The notes beneath the pieces were generated by a model. The model saw only the letters and a list, made by a program, of their open reading frames with translations, did not search any database and had not been told where the DNA came from. The position numbers and the translations under genes were made by a program. Positions 26,907 through 35,359 of a stretch of DNA of 53,268 bases are shown here, piece after piece (within the stretch, counting starts at the first letter, position 1; every line of letters starts with the position of its first letter). Location of the stretch: the NCBI GenBank assembly GCA_043809745.1, contig JBDROU010000017.1, positions 1 through 53,268 of the forward strand, in the 5' to 3' direction. The DNA is from JBDROU01 sp043809745 [NCBI: bacterium]. GTDB taxonomy: Bacteria; Elusimicrobiota; JBDRMW01.

Positions 26907-29185
26907 AAATATCAATTCCATCTAAAGTATATGAAAGTATCGGTTGGATACTTATTTCTATATGTGTTTTAACATTAGTTGTTCCTTTCTTATTTGCACC
27001 CAAACAGTTAGCCAGTATTAATTTACGCACGGAAAAGAGTGAATATTTTCATAACGAGTTTATCGATGTAGAGATTCTTGTTGGCGGAACAAGATTGAGA
27101 TCAAGATTAATCAAAGAGAATATAGCAATTTGCGTAAAAAAGGATAACTTAAATGTAAAAAATATTGGTGACAGAACAATTTTCTATGCGCGTTATAACA
27201 AAAAGACTAAAAATTGGAGATGCCTGTGGCCTTGTCCATGGAACGCAGAAGATGGGACATATACTGTTGTTATAGATAAAACCTTAACCAAATTGGATGG
27301 CATTAGTAAAGAGAGCGTAATAAATTACGCATTCAAGATAAAAAGGAGGGAGTTAAAACCAATAGAAAAGGGTTTTTCAGTTTTGTCGTTTGAAAATAAT
27401 AGAGAGATAAACAGCTTAAAGATCAAAGATCCAAATGGAACCTTGGGGGATTGGAGGAATATCTTTAAATGGACAGAATTCATTAATGCTGATTGTTTCC
27501 TTCAGTTAGCAAGCCAGACGTATTACAACACCCCTTTAAAAGAGAGTTTTCCGTGGTATGACTACAATTTGAAGCATATGAAGAAAATGGGTGCTGAGGC
27601 GCACAAAAATGGGATCCTCTTCGGAGCTTATATAATGGCTTATTTGACTTTTGGAAATAAGGAATTCGCGCCTGAGTATAATTACGCAATTGATTATGAC
27701 TATAAAACTAAATCTCTATTTACGACAAGATCAATATCATTAAATGACGAAAAAAGAATTGATGATATTGTTGAAATAGTAAAAAGACTGAATAAGGTCA
27801 GAGAAATTGATTTTATAGGGATTGACTATATAAGAAATGCTTTGGGTGGATACGAATTGGTGGATGAATTTGTTAGCGAGATGGAAGTAGATACCCCCGA
27901 TGGTTGGGATGCGCTTTCATATGAATCGAGGATGAAATGGCTTGCCGGAAAGAAGATTCTTAGGAAAGACTTTGTACTTATTGACCAGTGGCAATGGTGG
28001 AGAGCGCATAAATCTGCGTCAATTGTTAAGAGAATTATAAATGAAAGCGGTATTAAGAAACCTCTATGGGCATTTACACTATCCTGGGATAAAGGGTGGG
28101 AGCACGGTCAGGATCCGGTTATGATGGCTGACGCAGGTGTTGATTATGACGGTGTTATGCTGTATGAGGCCGACCGTGAACAATTTGATGAATTAATAAA
28201 TAAATGGAATTCATATCTAAAAAGCAATCAAGCGAATATAGTAGTAGGAAATGTAATTGATTGGGTCCTGCATCAAAAAACTTATGTCCCGTCAGGCCCT
28301 GATGAATATGTTAATAGGACATTATCAGCTATAAGGAATATTTATGCCGATGCCCCTTGCAGGAGCGTTTTTGTGCATGATTTATCTCGAGCTTTATGGG
28401 GCAGAAAGGGCACCTATTCAACTGTTGAATGGATGCTTGCTTCAGGTAAGATTATTACTTCGCTTAAACAAATCTACGGTTTATTAGATTTAGATTGTAT
28501 ATTAAAGCTAAACTTTGATAATAAAGTATGCAGTGTTAAATTAATAAATAAAAATGCTGATCAAGTTAAAGAAGCTACCTTGGAGGTTTATTCAAATTAT
28601 GATCTTACTGTAACTTTACCACTTGATAAAGGACCTATAACACAAGTATATCTTTCTTCTTCAACCGGTGATTCTAATTTACAAAAAATTCCTCAAATGC
28701 CGAGAATTAATGATACGAAAAATATTGTTACAGATGAAACATCAATATCCTCTGGCACTTCAATATCTGAGCAAACAAGTCTTGAGGGCAATCCGAAAGT
28801 TAACGTGAAACTCTTAAAGGTAGATTTATCTAATAATGAGAAAATTGATTTTGAAATCTCTTTTAAAACTGAAGATACTGGCGACAGAGAAGGAAATCAT
28901 TTTATTGCCGTTAGAGTAGAATACAATAAAGATGACAAAACTGAATCACTTGTGGCTATGGAGTATTTTAAGAAAGAAGATACCGAAATAAATCTTTCTG
29001 GAGATGAACCCAAAAACAATGGTATAATACCTAAGCAAGATGAAGATGTTCAAAAAGATCTTATTATGGAAATATTAAAAGGTAATACAACAACCAGTAT
29101 TTTAGATATACAAATGGAAATTAATGAAGGCAATTTAGAAGGGAACACCACAAACATATTGCTAGATGTTGAAGGATCAAAATGA
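26903..29185 (+). CDS. Membrane-anchored TIM-barrel-like protein (glycoside-hydrolase-like?)
   Basis: A 760-residue protein. A hydrophobic helix near residues 11-32 anchors it or acts as a signal. Residues about 40-150 look like an Ig/beta-sandwich. Residues about 170-500 have the rhythm of a TIM barrel: YDYNLKHMKKMGAEAHKNG, IDFIGIDYIRN near 303-312, DFVLIDQWQWWRA, WAFTLSWDKGWEHGQDP near 391-407, YDGVMLYEADRE and NIVVGNVIDW. Acidic and tryptophan residues in strand ends suggest a polysaccharide-active site. The C-terminal part is beta-rich and ends in two similar Asn/Thr-rich segments (GNTTTSILDI and GNTTNILLDV). Family not identified. Confidence 0.7.
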   Translation: MKISIPSKVYESIGWILISICVLTLVVPFLFAPKQLASINLRTEKSEYFHNEFIDVEILVGGTRLRSRLIKENIAICVKKDNLNVKNIGDRTIFYARYNKKTKNWRCLWPCPWNAEDGTYTVVIDKTLTKLDGISKESVINYAFKIKRRELKPIEKGFSVLSFENNREINSLKIKDPNGTLGDWRNIFKWTEFINADCFLQLASQTYYNTPLKESFPWYDYNLKHMKKMGAEAHKNGILFGAYIMAYLTFGNKEFAPEYNYAIDYDYKTKSLFTTRSISLNDEKRIDDIVEIVKRLNKVREIDFIGIDYIRNALGGYELVDEFVSEMEVDTPDGWDALSYESRMKWLAGKKILRKDFVLIDQWQWWRAHKSASIVKRIINESGIKKPLWAFTLSWDKGWEHGQDPVMMADAGVDYDGVMLYEADREQFDELINKWNSYLKSNQANIVVGNVIDWVLHQKTYVPSGPDEYVNRTLSAIRNIYADAPCRSVFVHDLSRALWGRKGTYSTVEWMLASGKIITSLKQIYGLLDLDCILKLNFDNKVCSVKLINKNADQVKEATLEVYSNYDLTVTLPLDKGPITQVYLSSSTGDSNLQKIPQMPRINDTKNIVTDETSISSGTSISEQTSLEGNPKVNVKLLKVDLSNNEKIDFEISFKTEDTGDREGNHFIAVRVEYNKDDKTESLVAMEYFKKEDTEINLSGDEPKNNGIIPKQDEDVQKDLIMEILKGNTTTSILDIQMEINEGNLEGNTTNILLDVEGSK

Positions 29186-29682
29186 TACACCTAATTTGCA
29201 GCAGGTCCTCTGCCATATTTGTTTTTATGGTAATTTTCTTAATTCCAACTTACGCCTGCGCTCAAGCAGGTATAGGTATGGAGGTTCAGCCGGGTAATTA
29301 TATCAGTTCTGAGAAAAATAAGAATGAAAATAGAAAGATTGACCCTTTTATAGTGGAAGTATCAAAAAAGTTTAATATGGACAAGCTGGAACTTATGGAT
29401 TTAGCAGATATCGGATATGGAAGAAGCGAGATTATAACACTAATACTTATCGCAGATAAAAGCGGAACGGAATTTAAAAAAATAATTAAATTAAGAAATG
29501 AAAGGACAAGCTTAAAGAAATTAGCTGAGAGGTATTCTATCCCTTATTCAGTTGTTCGTGGTGAAGCAAAGAATATGAAATTAGAAATTGAGGAGTTGAT
29601 TTATTCAGAAGAATATCAGAAGATCCTTGAGAGTCAATCAACAGCTCAGTTTACTGTTGAGGTAAGCACAGCAGTAAAGTAA
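29182..29682 (+). CDS. Small exported protein with helical repeats
   Basis: A 166-residue protein with a cleavable-looking signal sequence (about 1-28, ending near ACAQA). The mature part is helical. LADIGYGRSEIITLILIADKSG followed by LRNERTSLKKLAERYSI recalls, from memory, short exported proteins with repeated 'GYG.gEI ... GW.EIAk.lgv' helices. It overlaps the preceding 760-residue gene by 4 nt, suggesting coupled production of a partner. Function unknown. Confidence 0.7.
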   Translation: MIHLICSRSSAIFVFMVIFLIPTYACAQAGIGMEVQPGNYISSEKNKNENRKIDPFIVEVSKKFNMDKLELMDLADIGYGRSEIITLILIADKSGTEFKKIIKLRNERTSLKKLAERYSIPYSVVRGEAKNMKLEIEELIYSEEYQKILESQSTAQFTVEVSTAVK

Positions 29683-29719
29683 GTATTTTGTTGTTTATTA
29701 TTATAAAAGGAGTATAGAA

Positions 29720-30679
29720 ATGATTCCCAGAAGAATAACTTTAGCGGCTGTAGTATTATTTTCGCTTTCATTCACAGCAGGTGTTTACCTGATATTGCAA
29801 AGTAAAATATCACAAATAGATGAAGATACAACACATAGGATTTCATTCGGCAAATCAATAATTCCGGATGGAAATGTCGCCATAGTAAGGGTAGAGGGAA
29901 TTATAAGTGCTTCTGCCAGAAGTTCTATGATTGGACGAGAGGGTTCAGAAAGCATTGTAGATCAATTAAATGAGATCGGTAAAAAGGATCATATAAAGGC
30001 TATCGTGTTAAGAATAAATTCTCCGGGAGGGAGTGTAGCAAGCGCGCAAGAAATTTACAATGAAATATTAAAGTTAAAAGCGAAAGGTAAAATAATTGTT
30101 GCGTCAATGTCTGATGTAGCTGCCTCAGGTGGTTATTATGTTGCTTCTGCATGTGATAAGATAGTGGCTAATCCCGGCACTATAACCGGCAGCATAGGTG
30201 TAATAATGGAAGTTAGTAATATACAGGAGTTGTTCAAAAAAATTGGAGTAAAATTTATTGCAATAAAATCCGGTGAGTTTAAGGACAGCGGGTCACCATT
30301 CAGAGAGCTCACAAAGAAAGAAAGAGAACTATTTCAATCACTCATAGATGATGCCTACAATCAATTTGTTGATGCGATTGTAAAGGGGCGTTCAATGAAG
30401 CGCAAAGATGTACTCTCGATCGCTGATGGCCGTGTGTTTACCGGCAGGCAAGCATATAAAGCAGGTTTGGTTGATGAACTTGGAGGGAAAGAGGAATCAA
30501 TATTAGTTGCGGCACAAATGGCGGGTATTCCAAGCGAAAAGATAAATATCTATAGGTATAGAGATTCGTTTAAGTATATTTTCAGGTTTCTGGACTCTGC
30601 TCTTAAAAGGGTTGATCCGATTTCACAAATTGCAATGGATAGCAGGCCAAAATTCAAACTTCAGTATATTTTGGAGTAA
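29720..30679 (+). CDS. sppA: Signal peptide peptidase SppA
   Basis: A 319-residue membrane-bound serine protease that degrades released signal peptides. A single N-terminal transmembrane helix (about 7-26) is followed by the crotonase-like fold with NSPGGSVASA. The catalytic Ser136 is in VAASGGYYVA and Lys188 in GEFKDSGSP, with the 52-residue separation seen in the B. subtilis enzyme (Ser147/Lys199). The ribosome site AAAGGAG is strong. It is the short, single-domain form of the family. The next gene starts 2 nt downstream. Confidence 0.94.
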   Translation: MIPRRITLAAVVLFSLSFTAGVYLILQSKISQIDEDTTHRISFGKSIIPDGNVAIVRVEGIISASARSSMIGREGSESIVDQLNEIGKKDHIKAIVLRINSPGGSVASAQEIYNEILKLKAKGKIIVASMSDVAASGGYYVASACDKIVANPGTITGSIGVIMEVSNIQELFKKIGVKFIAIKSGEFKDSGSPFRELTKKERELFQSLIDDAYNQFVDAIVKGRSMKRKDVLSIADGRVFTGRQAYKAGLVDELGGKEESILVAAQMAGIPSEKINIYRYRDSFKYIFRFLDSALKRVDPISQIAMDSRPKFKLQYILE

Positions 30680-30681
30680 AA

Positions 30682-31335
30682 ATGGATGGAATATTAGAAC
30701 TGCCGGATAAAAGAAAAGAGAATTTCCAGAAAAAAATAAATAACATCTTTGATAAGTTTAATTTGATTTTCGGCATTATTGCAGAACCATACATAACACT
30801 TATCAAATTTAAGAACAAAACCAGTATAATTTCTGCTATTGCTGTTTTTGCTTTGGCAACAGCAAGTTTAATCATATCTCTTCTGCTTATAAGTAATCGA
30901 TCTGTAATTCAATTAAAGTTGGCAAGTATTTATATAACTTCTTTTTTTCTGCTATTATTACTTTGGGTTGTTGGTTCAAGCATAATTCATATACTGTGCG
31001 AATTCTTTAACGCTTCAGGAAGCGCCAAGTCGCTGTTTGGAATGATTGGACTAAGTACTTCGCCGCTATTACTGTTCATACCAATAACCTTAATAATTAT
31101 GTTTTTTAATTGGAGTCCAAAATATTTATTTCTTATAACATTTATTTTTGTAGCTATTTGGGTAATTGTATTATTGATTAAGAGCATATATTTAAACTAT
31201 ACAATAAGTTACAATAAAATATTTCTTATTGTAATTATACCGGTATTCAGCTTATTAGCATCAATTTTACTTATTATAATCTTTTCTATAACCTCGCTAA
31301 CTGTTTTCTTGGGAAAATTAATTCCTTTTGGCTAA
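30682..31335 (+). CDS. Yip1-like multi-span membrane protein
   Basis: A 217-residue membrane protein with five hydrophobic helices and a short charged N-terminal part containing the AEPYITLIKFKNK motif. This pattern, with a soluble N-terminus then TM bundle, matches bacterial Yip1-domain proteins. No enzymatic motif is visible. It starts 2 nt after sppA and ends 9 nt before a radical SAM gene. Confidence 0.7.
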   Translation: MDGILELPDKRKENFQKKINNIFDKFNLIFGIIAEPYITLIKFKNKTSIISAIAVFALATASLIISLLLISNRSVIQLKLASIYITSFFLLLLLWVVGSSIIHILCEFFNASGSAKSLFGMIGLSTSPLLLFIPITLIIMFFNWSPKYLFLITFIFVAIWVIVLLIKSIYLNYTISYNKIFLIVIIPVFSLLASILLIIIFSITSLTVFLGKLIPFG

Positions 31336-31344
31336 AGCTAGCTC

Positions 31345-32253
31345 ATGGAAAATAAGTACATTACAAAATCAAAAAGATTACTTTCGAAAGAACGCATAGA
31401 TAAACTGCACTCCATGCTATCTTCCTGTAATCTATGCCCGAGAAAATGTTCTGTTAACCGATTAAATGGGGAAAAGGGTTTTTGCAACTGTTCAAATGAC
31501 ATATATGTTTCAAGCTATAACTTGCATTTCGGTGAAGAACCGCCTATATCCGGATTTAACGGTTCGGGTACAATATTTTTTACTCATTGCAACCTGGGCT
31601 GCATTTTCTGTCAGAATTATCCAATAAGTCAATTAGGGAATGGCAATAAAGTAACGAATAAAGAGCTGGCTTCAATTATGTTGAAATTGCAGAAGATGGG
31701 TGCGCATAACATAAATTTGGTTACCCCAACGCATGTAGTGCCATATATTGCAGATTCTCTATTCTTAGCTTACCAAGAGGGTTTGGACATTCCTTTAGTA
31801 TTTAACTCAGGAGGGTATGAATCTTTGGAAGTAATCAAGCTCCTTGAAGGTATTATTGATATATATATGCCGGATTCAAAATACTTTTCAAATGAATTTG
31901 GAAAGAAATACTCATCTGCCCCCGATTACAGCATTATAAATATAAATATTCTTAAAGAGATGTACAGGCAAGTTGGGGATTTAATTCTTGATGAAAAAGG
32001 TGTGGCTAAGAAAGGTTTAATAATAAGGCATCTTGTGTTGCCAGAGGGGATAGAGGATTCAATAATGGTTTTAAGAGCAATTGCTAATAACCTGTCGAAA
32101 AAGGTATATTTAAGTATTATGTCTCAGTATCATCCCGCTTACAAATCAACAAAAGATCCGATTATATCAAGAAGATTAAAAAACGCAGAATATAAACAAG
32201 TTTTGGAGGAAGCAGATAGATTAGGTTTTGTGAACGGATATAGGCAGGAATAA
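31345..32253 (+). CDS. Radical SAM protein, PflX (COG1313) type
   Basis: A 302-residue iron-sulfur radical SAM protein related to pyruvate formate-lyase activating enzyme. The cluster motif is CNLGCIFC (CxxxCxxC). An N-terminal cysteine-rich segment, CNLCPRKCSVNRLNGEKGFC, is typical of the PflX subgroup. IDIYMPDSKYFS and RHLVLPEG match conserved parts of this family. The target is unknown. It precedes endonuclease V and a MEMO-family gene, which may mean a modification pathway, though the classic AmmeMemoRadiSam set uses a different radical SAM subgroup. Confidence 0.88.
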   Translation: MENKYITKSKRLLSKERIDKLHSMLSSCNLCPRKCSVNRLNGEKGFCNCSNDIYVSSYNLHFGEEPPISGFNGSGTIFFTHCNLGCIFCQNYPISQLGNGNKVTNKELASIMLKLQKMGAHNINLVTPTHVVPYIADSLFLAYQEGLDIPLVFNSGGYESLEVIKLLEGIIDIYMPDSKYFSNEFGKKYSSAPDYSIININILKEMYRQVGDLILDEKGVAKKGLIIRHLVLPEGIEDSIMVLRAIANNLSKKVYLSIMSQYHPAYKSTKDPIISRRLKNAEYKQVLEEADRLGFVNGYRQE

Positions 32254-32283
32254 TTAGCAGAAATATATGTGGAGGAAAATTGA

Positions 32284-32982
32284 ATGAAAATAAAAAAAAT
32301 TCATTCCTGGGATGTTACAGTGGGCAAAGCCAAGTTGCTGCAAATGGAAGTTGCTTCGCAGATTTCTCAGGTTTCGGCAATTAAGGATATAGCAGAAATT
32401 AAGAGAATTGGCGCGTGTGATATCGCTTACTCAAAAAATGGAAAAAAAGTGTACGCAGTCTGTCTTATATATACTTTCCCTGACCTTAAGCTTTTGGAGA
32501 GAAAAATATTGAAAAAAGAAGTCAAAAAAATGTTTCCTTATGTCCCGGGTTATTTGTCTTTTCGTGAAGCCCCAATTCTATTGGAACTGCTTAAAAAAAT
32601 ATCCAAAATTCCAGATGTGTTAATCATGGATGGACATGGCATAGCTCATCCAAGAGGAGTTGGGTTAGCCTCTCATATTGGATTGTTCTTAGACATTCCA
32701 ACAATAGGCTGCGCAAAATCATTGCTTTACGGTCACACACAAGAACCTCCCCCGGGAGTTAAAGGGGCTTATACATTCATAAAAGATGACGGCGGAAGTT
32801 TAATAGGTATGACCCTGAGAACAAGGGAATATAAAAATCCTGTTTATGTGTCTGTGGGCAACAAATTGAATCTGGACATGGCGACAGATATAATTATGAA
32901 GCTTCTTGGAAAATATAGAATACCGGAGCCGATTAGACAGGCAGATTTGGAAACTAAACGTATAAAAATATCAAGAAAATGA
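32284..32982 (+). CDS. nfi: Endonuclease V
   Basis: A 232-residue endonuclease V that nicks DNA one base 3' of hypoxanthine (deaminated adenine). Signature elements are the Asp in CDIAYS near residue 44, PGYLSFREAPILLE, the DGHGIAHPRGVGLASHIG stretch with the catalytic Asp/His, and PTIGCAKSLLYG. The length is typical. A GGAGG site precedes the start. It sits between PflX-like and MEMO-like genes. Confidence 0.95.
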   Translation: MKIKKIHSWDVTVGKAKLLQMEVASQISQVSAIKDIAEIKRIGACDIAYSKNGKKVYAVCLIYTFPDLKLLERKILKKEVKKMFPYVPGYLSFREAPILLELLKKISKIPDVLIMDGHGIAHPRGVGLASHIGLFLDIPTIGCAKSLLYGHTQEPPPGVKGAYTFIKDDGGSLIGMTLRTREYKNPVYVSVGNKLNLDMATDIIMKLLGKYRIPEPIRQADLETKRIKISRK

Positions 32983-33016
32983 AAACTTATAAAGTTATTT
33001 TTTTAGGAGGTTAATT

Positions 33017-33811
33017 ATGATTAGACATTCAATATATTCGGGAACCTGGTATCCTCGTTCGCAGGAGGACATAAAGGATTATATTGATCCTAAGGCAAAA
33101 CCTCTAAATGCTATCGCTGCTTTGTGCCCTCATGCTGGATGGCTGTATTCCGGCAAAACAGCGGGTAAAGTCTACTCAAGATTGCCTGTTGCGGATGTTT
33201 ATGTAATCATTGGTCCAAATCATTCCGGACACGGGGCTCCTTTAAGTATTTATAAACAAGGAGTTTGGAAGATGCCTATGGGAGATGTAAATATTAACGA
33301 AGAAACCGCGAAATTAATAATAAATAACTCTGAATTCCTGCAAGAGGATTATAATGCTCATTCCAGGGAACATTCCATTGAGGTTCAAATACCATTTATA
33401 CAATATTTTAATAATAAAGCGGAGATTGTTCCAATTTCTATGATGTCTGATGAGGATGAGATTTGTTCAGATATAGGCAGGTCTATTTCAAGTGCAATTA
33501 AAAAACTTCCGAATAAGAAGTTTTTGATAATAGCATCCAGCGATATGAGCCATTATGAAAATAGAAAGATAGCAAAGGACAACGATTCCTATGCGATAGA
33601 CCAAATTCTCTCTCTTAATCCAGAATCACTACTAGAAGTGGTATCTAATAGAGGAATTTCGATGTGCGGTGCTGGGCCTGTTGCTTCAATGATTTATGCA
33701 GCTAAAGATTTGGGCGCTCTTGAAGCGCAGATGATTCATTATTCCACCAGCGGGGATATTACCGGTGATGACGAAAGTGTTGTAAGCTATGCAGGCATAA
33801 TCCTTTATTAA
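33017..33811 (+). CDS. MEMO-family protein (AmmeMemoRadiSam protein B)
   Basis: A 264-residue member of the MEMO1/AmrB family. Conserved histidines appear in CPHAGWLYSGKTA, IGPNHSGHG and SREHSIEVQIPF, in the order and spacing expected for the family's metal-binding site. The biochemical role in bacteria is uncertain. The usual neighbours AMMECR1-like protein and AmrS are not both here; only a PflX-type radical SAM gene is nearby. The ribosome site AGGAGG is strong. Confidence 0.9.
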   Translation: MIRHSIYSGTWYPRSQEDIKDYIDPKAKPLNAIAALCPHAGWLYSGKTAGKVYSRLPVADVYVIIGPNHSGHGAPLSIYKQGVWKMPMGDVNINEETAKLIINNSEFLQEDYNAHSREHSIEVQIPFIQYFNNKAEIVPISMMSDEDEICSDIGRSISSAIKKLPNKKFLIIASSDMSHYENRKIAKDNDSYAIDQILSLNPESLLEVVSNRGISMCGAGPVASMIYAAKDLGALEAQMIHYSTSGDITGDDESVVSYAGIILY

Positions 33812-33974
33812 TCTTAATTTAACTAAAGCTCATACTAACCAATATAAATTGATAAACCACTTAAATTTCAGGGGTTTCCAAAAATTTTAATATATTTGCT
33901 AATTTTATACATAAAAATAAACAAAAGTATAGTATAAGAAGCAAGAACAGCAGGAAACTCCAGTTAAATTTATA

Positions 33975-34003
33975 TTGTTACAAGTTATTATATTTAATAT
34001 AAT
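33975..34003 (+). promoter_or_regulatory. Promoter of the TM2-like/nnrE gene group
   Basis: TTGTTA (33975-33980) and TATAAT (33998-34003) are separated by 17 nt. The leader to the ATG at 34055 carries an AAGGAA ribosome site. Confidence 0.62.
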
Positions 34004-34054
34004 TCCTTGTTGATTTGCGGGTGATTATTAACTATTTATTTAAGGAACGGTGAA

Positions 34055-34426
34055 ATGAAAAGAGTTTTAATAGCGCTAGGTTTGTCAGGCATTGTATTCC
34101 CCGGATTAGGGCAGTTGTATAACAAAGAGAAAAAAAAGGGATTTATAATAATATTATTTTTATCAGTTGTAATTTTGGTGTTTGTTTATCACCTAACCAG
34201 CGTGATGGCAAATTATTTGCCTGCCGGTATGACAGATTTAGAAGTAGGTAAAGCCAGAGAAATAATAGGCGATATAGCGCAGAAGTATCCCAAACCATTC
34301 TTTTATTATAATTTACTGTTTTTAGCAATATGGAGTTACAGTATAATCGATGCTGGCATTGTTTCATTGAACAAACAAAAACATAATGAGAAGCAAAACG
34401 CTGTGCAAGATAATAGTGACAGATGA
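34055..34426 (+). CDS. Small TM2-like membrane protein
   Basis: A 123-residue protein. The opening SGIVFPGLGQLYNKEKKKG is the typical TM2-type turn, followed by two or three hydrophobic helices (about 5-20, 28-48 and 84-100). Function unknown. It overlaps nnrE by 4 nt (ATGA), so the two are co-translated. Confidence 0.75.
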   Translation: MKRVLIALGLSGIVFPGLGQLYNKEKKKGFIIILFLSVVILVFVYHLTSVMANYLPAGMTDLEVGKAREIIGDIAQKYPKPFFYYNLLFLAIWSYSIIDAGIVSLNKQKHNEKQNAVQDNSDR

Positions 34427-35082
34427 AAGACAATTACTTAAGCGTAGAAGCCATAAGAAATATTGATAAACATTTTATTGAAAATATAGGTATTCCCGGT
34501 GTTGTCTTAATGGAACAGGCCGGGATTTCGGTTGCAAAACATTCATTAGATTTATTAAGACTGAAGGGACTTAAAAATGTTTATATATTTTGCGGAGGAG
34601 GAAACAATGGAGGAGATGGGTTTGTAGCCGCAAGACATATAATGAGCAACGGGTATAAATGCAGAATATTTCTATTTAAACCGGCGGATGAACTTAAGGG
34701 GGATGCTTTAATAAACTTCAGGATTGCGCGTAATATAGGCGCTAAGTTCTTTTATTTCAATGATTTTCAGATTCCAACAAAATCAATCATTCAGGATAGG
34801 GGTTTAATAATTGATTCGCTCTTAGGGACAGGAACAAAGGGTAAACTTAAGCCAAATTTAGTTAAATTAATTGAATACATTAATAATCTTAAATTTCCTG
34901 TTCTGTCTGTTGATATACCTTCAGGACTAAATGGTGATAAAGGTATCGAACAAAACAGCTGCATAAAGGCTAATACTACCGTAACGATATATGCAAAAAA
35001 GAAATCATTTAAGCTATCTGAGGTTAAAGAATATACTGGAAAAATTTTTGTTGCAAGAATAGGATTTTCGAAGAATAATTAA
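34423..35082 (+). CDS. nnrE: NAD(P)H-hydrate epimerase (YjeF-N domain only)
   Basis: A 219-residue Rossmann-fold enzyme that epimerises damaged NAD(P)HX. The diagnostic GGGNNGGDGFVAARHL-type motif (FCGGGNNGGDGFVAAR), DSLLGTGTKG and VDIPSGLNGDKG are all present. Only the epimerase domain is encoded; the ATP/ADP-dependent dehydratase domain often fused in bacteria (NnrD) is missing and must be elsewhere or absent. Confidence 0.94.
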   Translation: MKDNYLSVEAIRNIDKHFIENIGIPGVVLMEQAGISVAKHSLDLLRLKGLKNVYIFCGGGNNGGDGFVAARHIMSNGYKCRIFLFKPADELKGDALINFRIARNIGAKFFYFNDFQIPTKSIIQDRGLIIDSLLGTGTKGKLKPNLVKLIEYINNLKFPVLSVDIPSGLNGDKGIEQNSCIKANTTVTIYAKKKSFKLSEVKEYTGKIFVARIGFSKNN

Positions 35083-35100
35083 TACTTTAAGGAGGTTGCG

Positions 35101-35334
35101 ATGGTAACAGGTTTGGTTCTGGTTAAACTAAGCGGTGGTAAGGAGAGGCAGGCTATTGAGCGAATTAAGGACACAAAGGGAGTGAGTCATGTAACTGCGG
35201 TCTTTGGGCGTTGGGATTTGGTAATTGATGTAGAGACAGATGATCTACAAGCCCTAACTTCAATCGTAGCTGGCAAAATAAGGTCTATTCCCGGTGTATT
35301 CTCTACGGAAACACTTGTAACGACAGCAATCTAG
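35101..35334 (+). CDS. Stand-alone AsnC/Lrp ligand-binding domain
   Basis: A 77-residue protein that consists only of the RAM (ligand-binding) half of an Lrp/AsnC regulator: GLVLVKLSGGKERQAIERIK, GVSHVTAVFGRWDLVIDVET and IPGVFSTETLVT. No DNA-binding domain is encoded, so it can be a ligand-binding or interaction partner, not itself a classic repressor. A strong AAGGAGG site precedes it. Confidence 0.88.
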   Translation: MVTGLVLVKLSGGKERQAIERIKDTKGVSHVTAVFGRWDLVIDVETDDLQALTSIVAGKIRSIPGVFSTETLVTTAI

Positions 35335-35359
35335 AGGATTAAATAAAATTACTAAAATA

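Noticed and set aside
33812-33974. Possible hairpin AAACC...GGTTT after the MEMO gene
   Set aside because: The stem is only five base pairs with a long AT-rich loop and no run of T, so it is not a convincing terminator.
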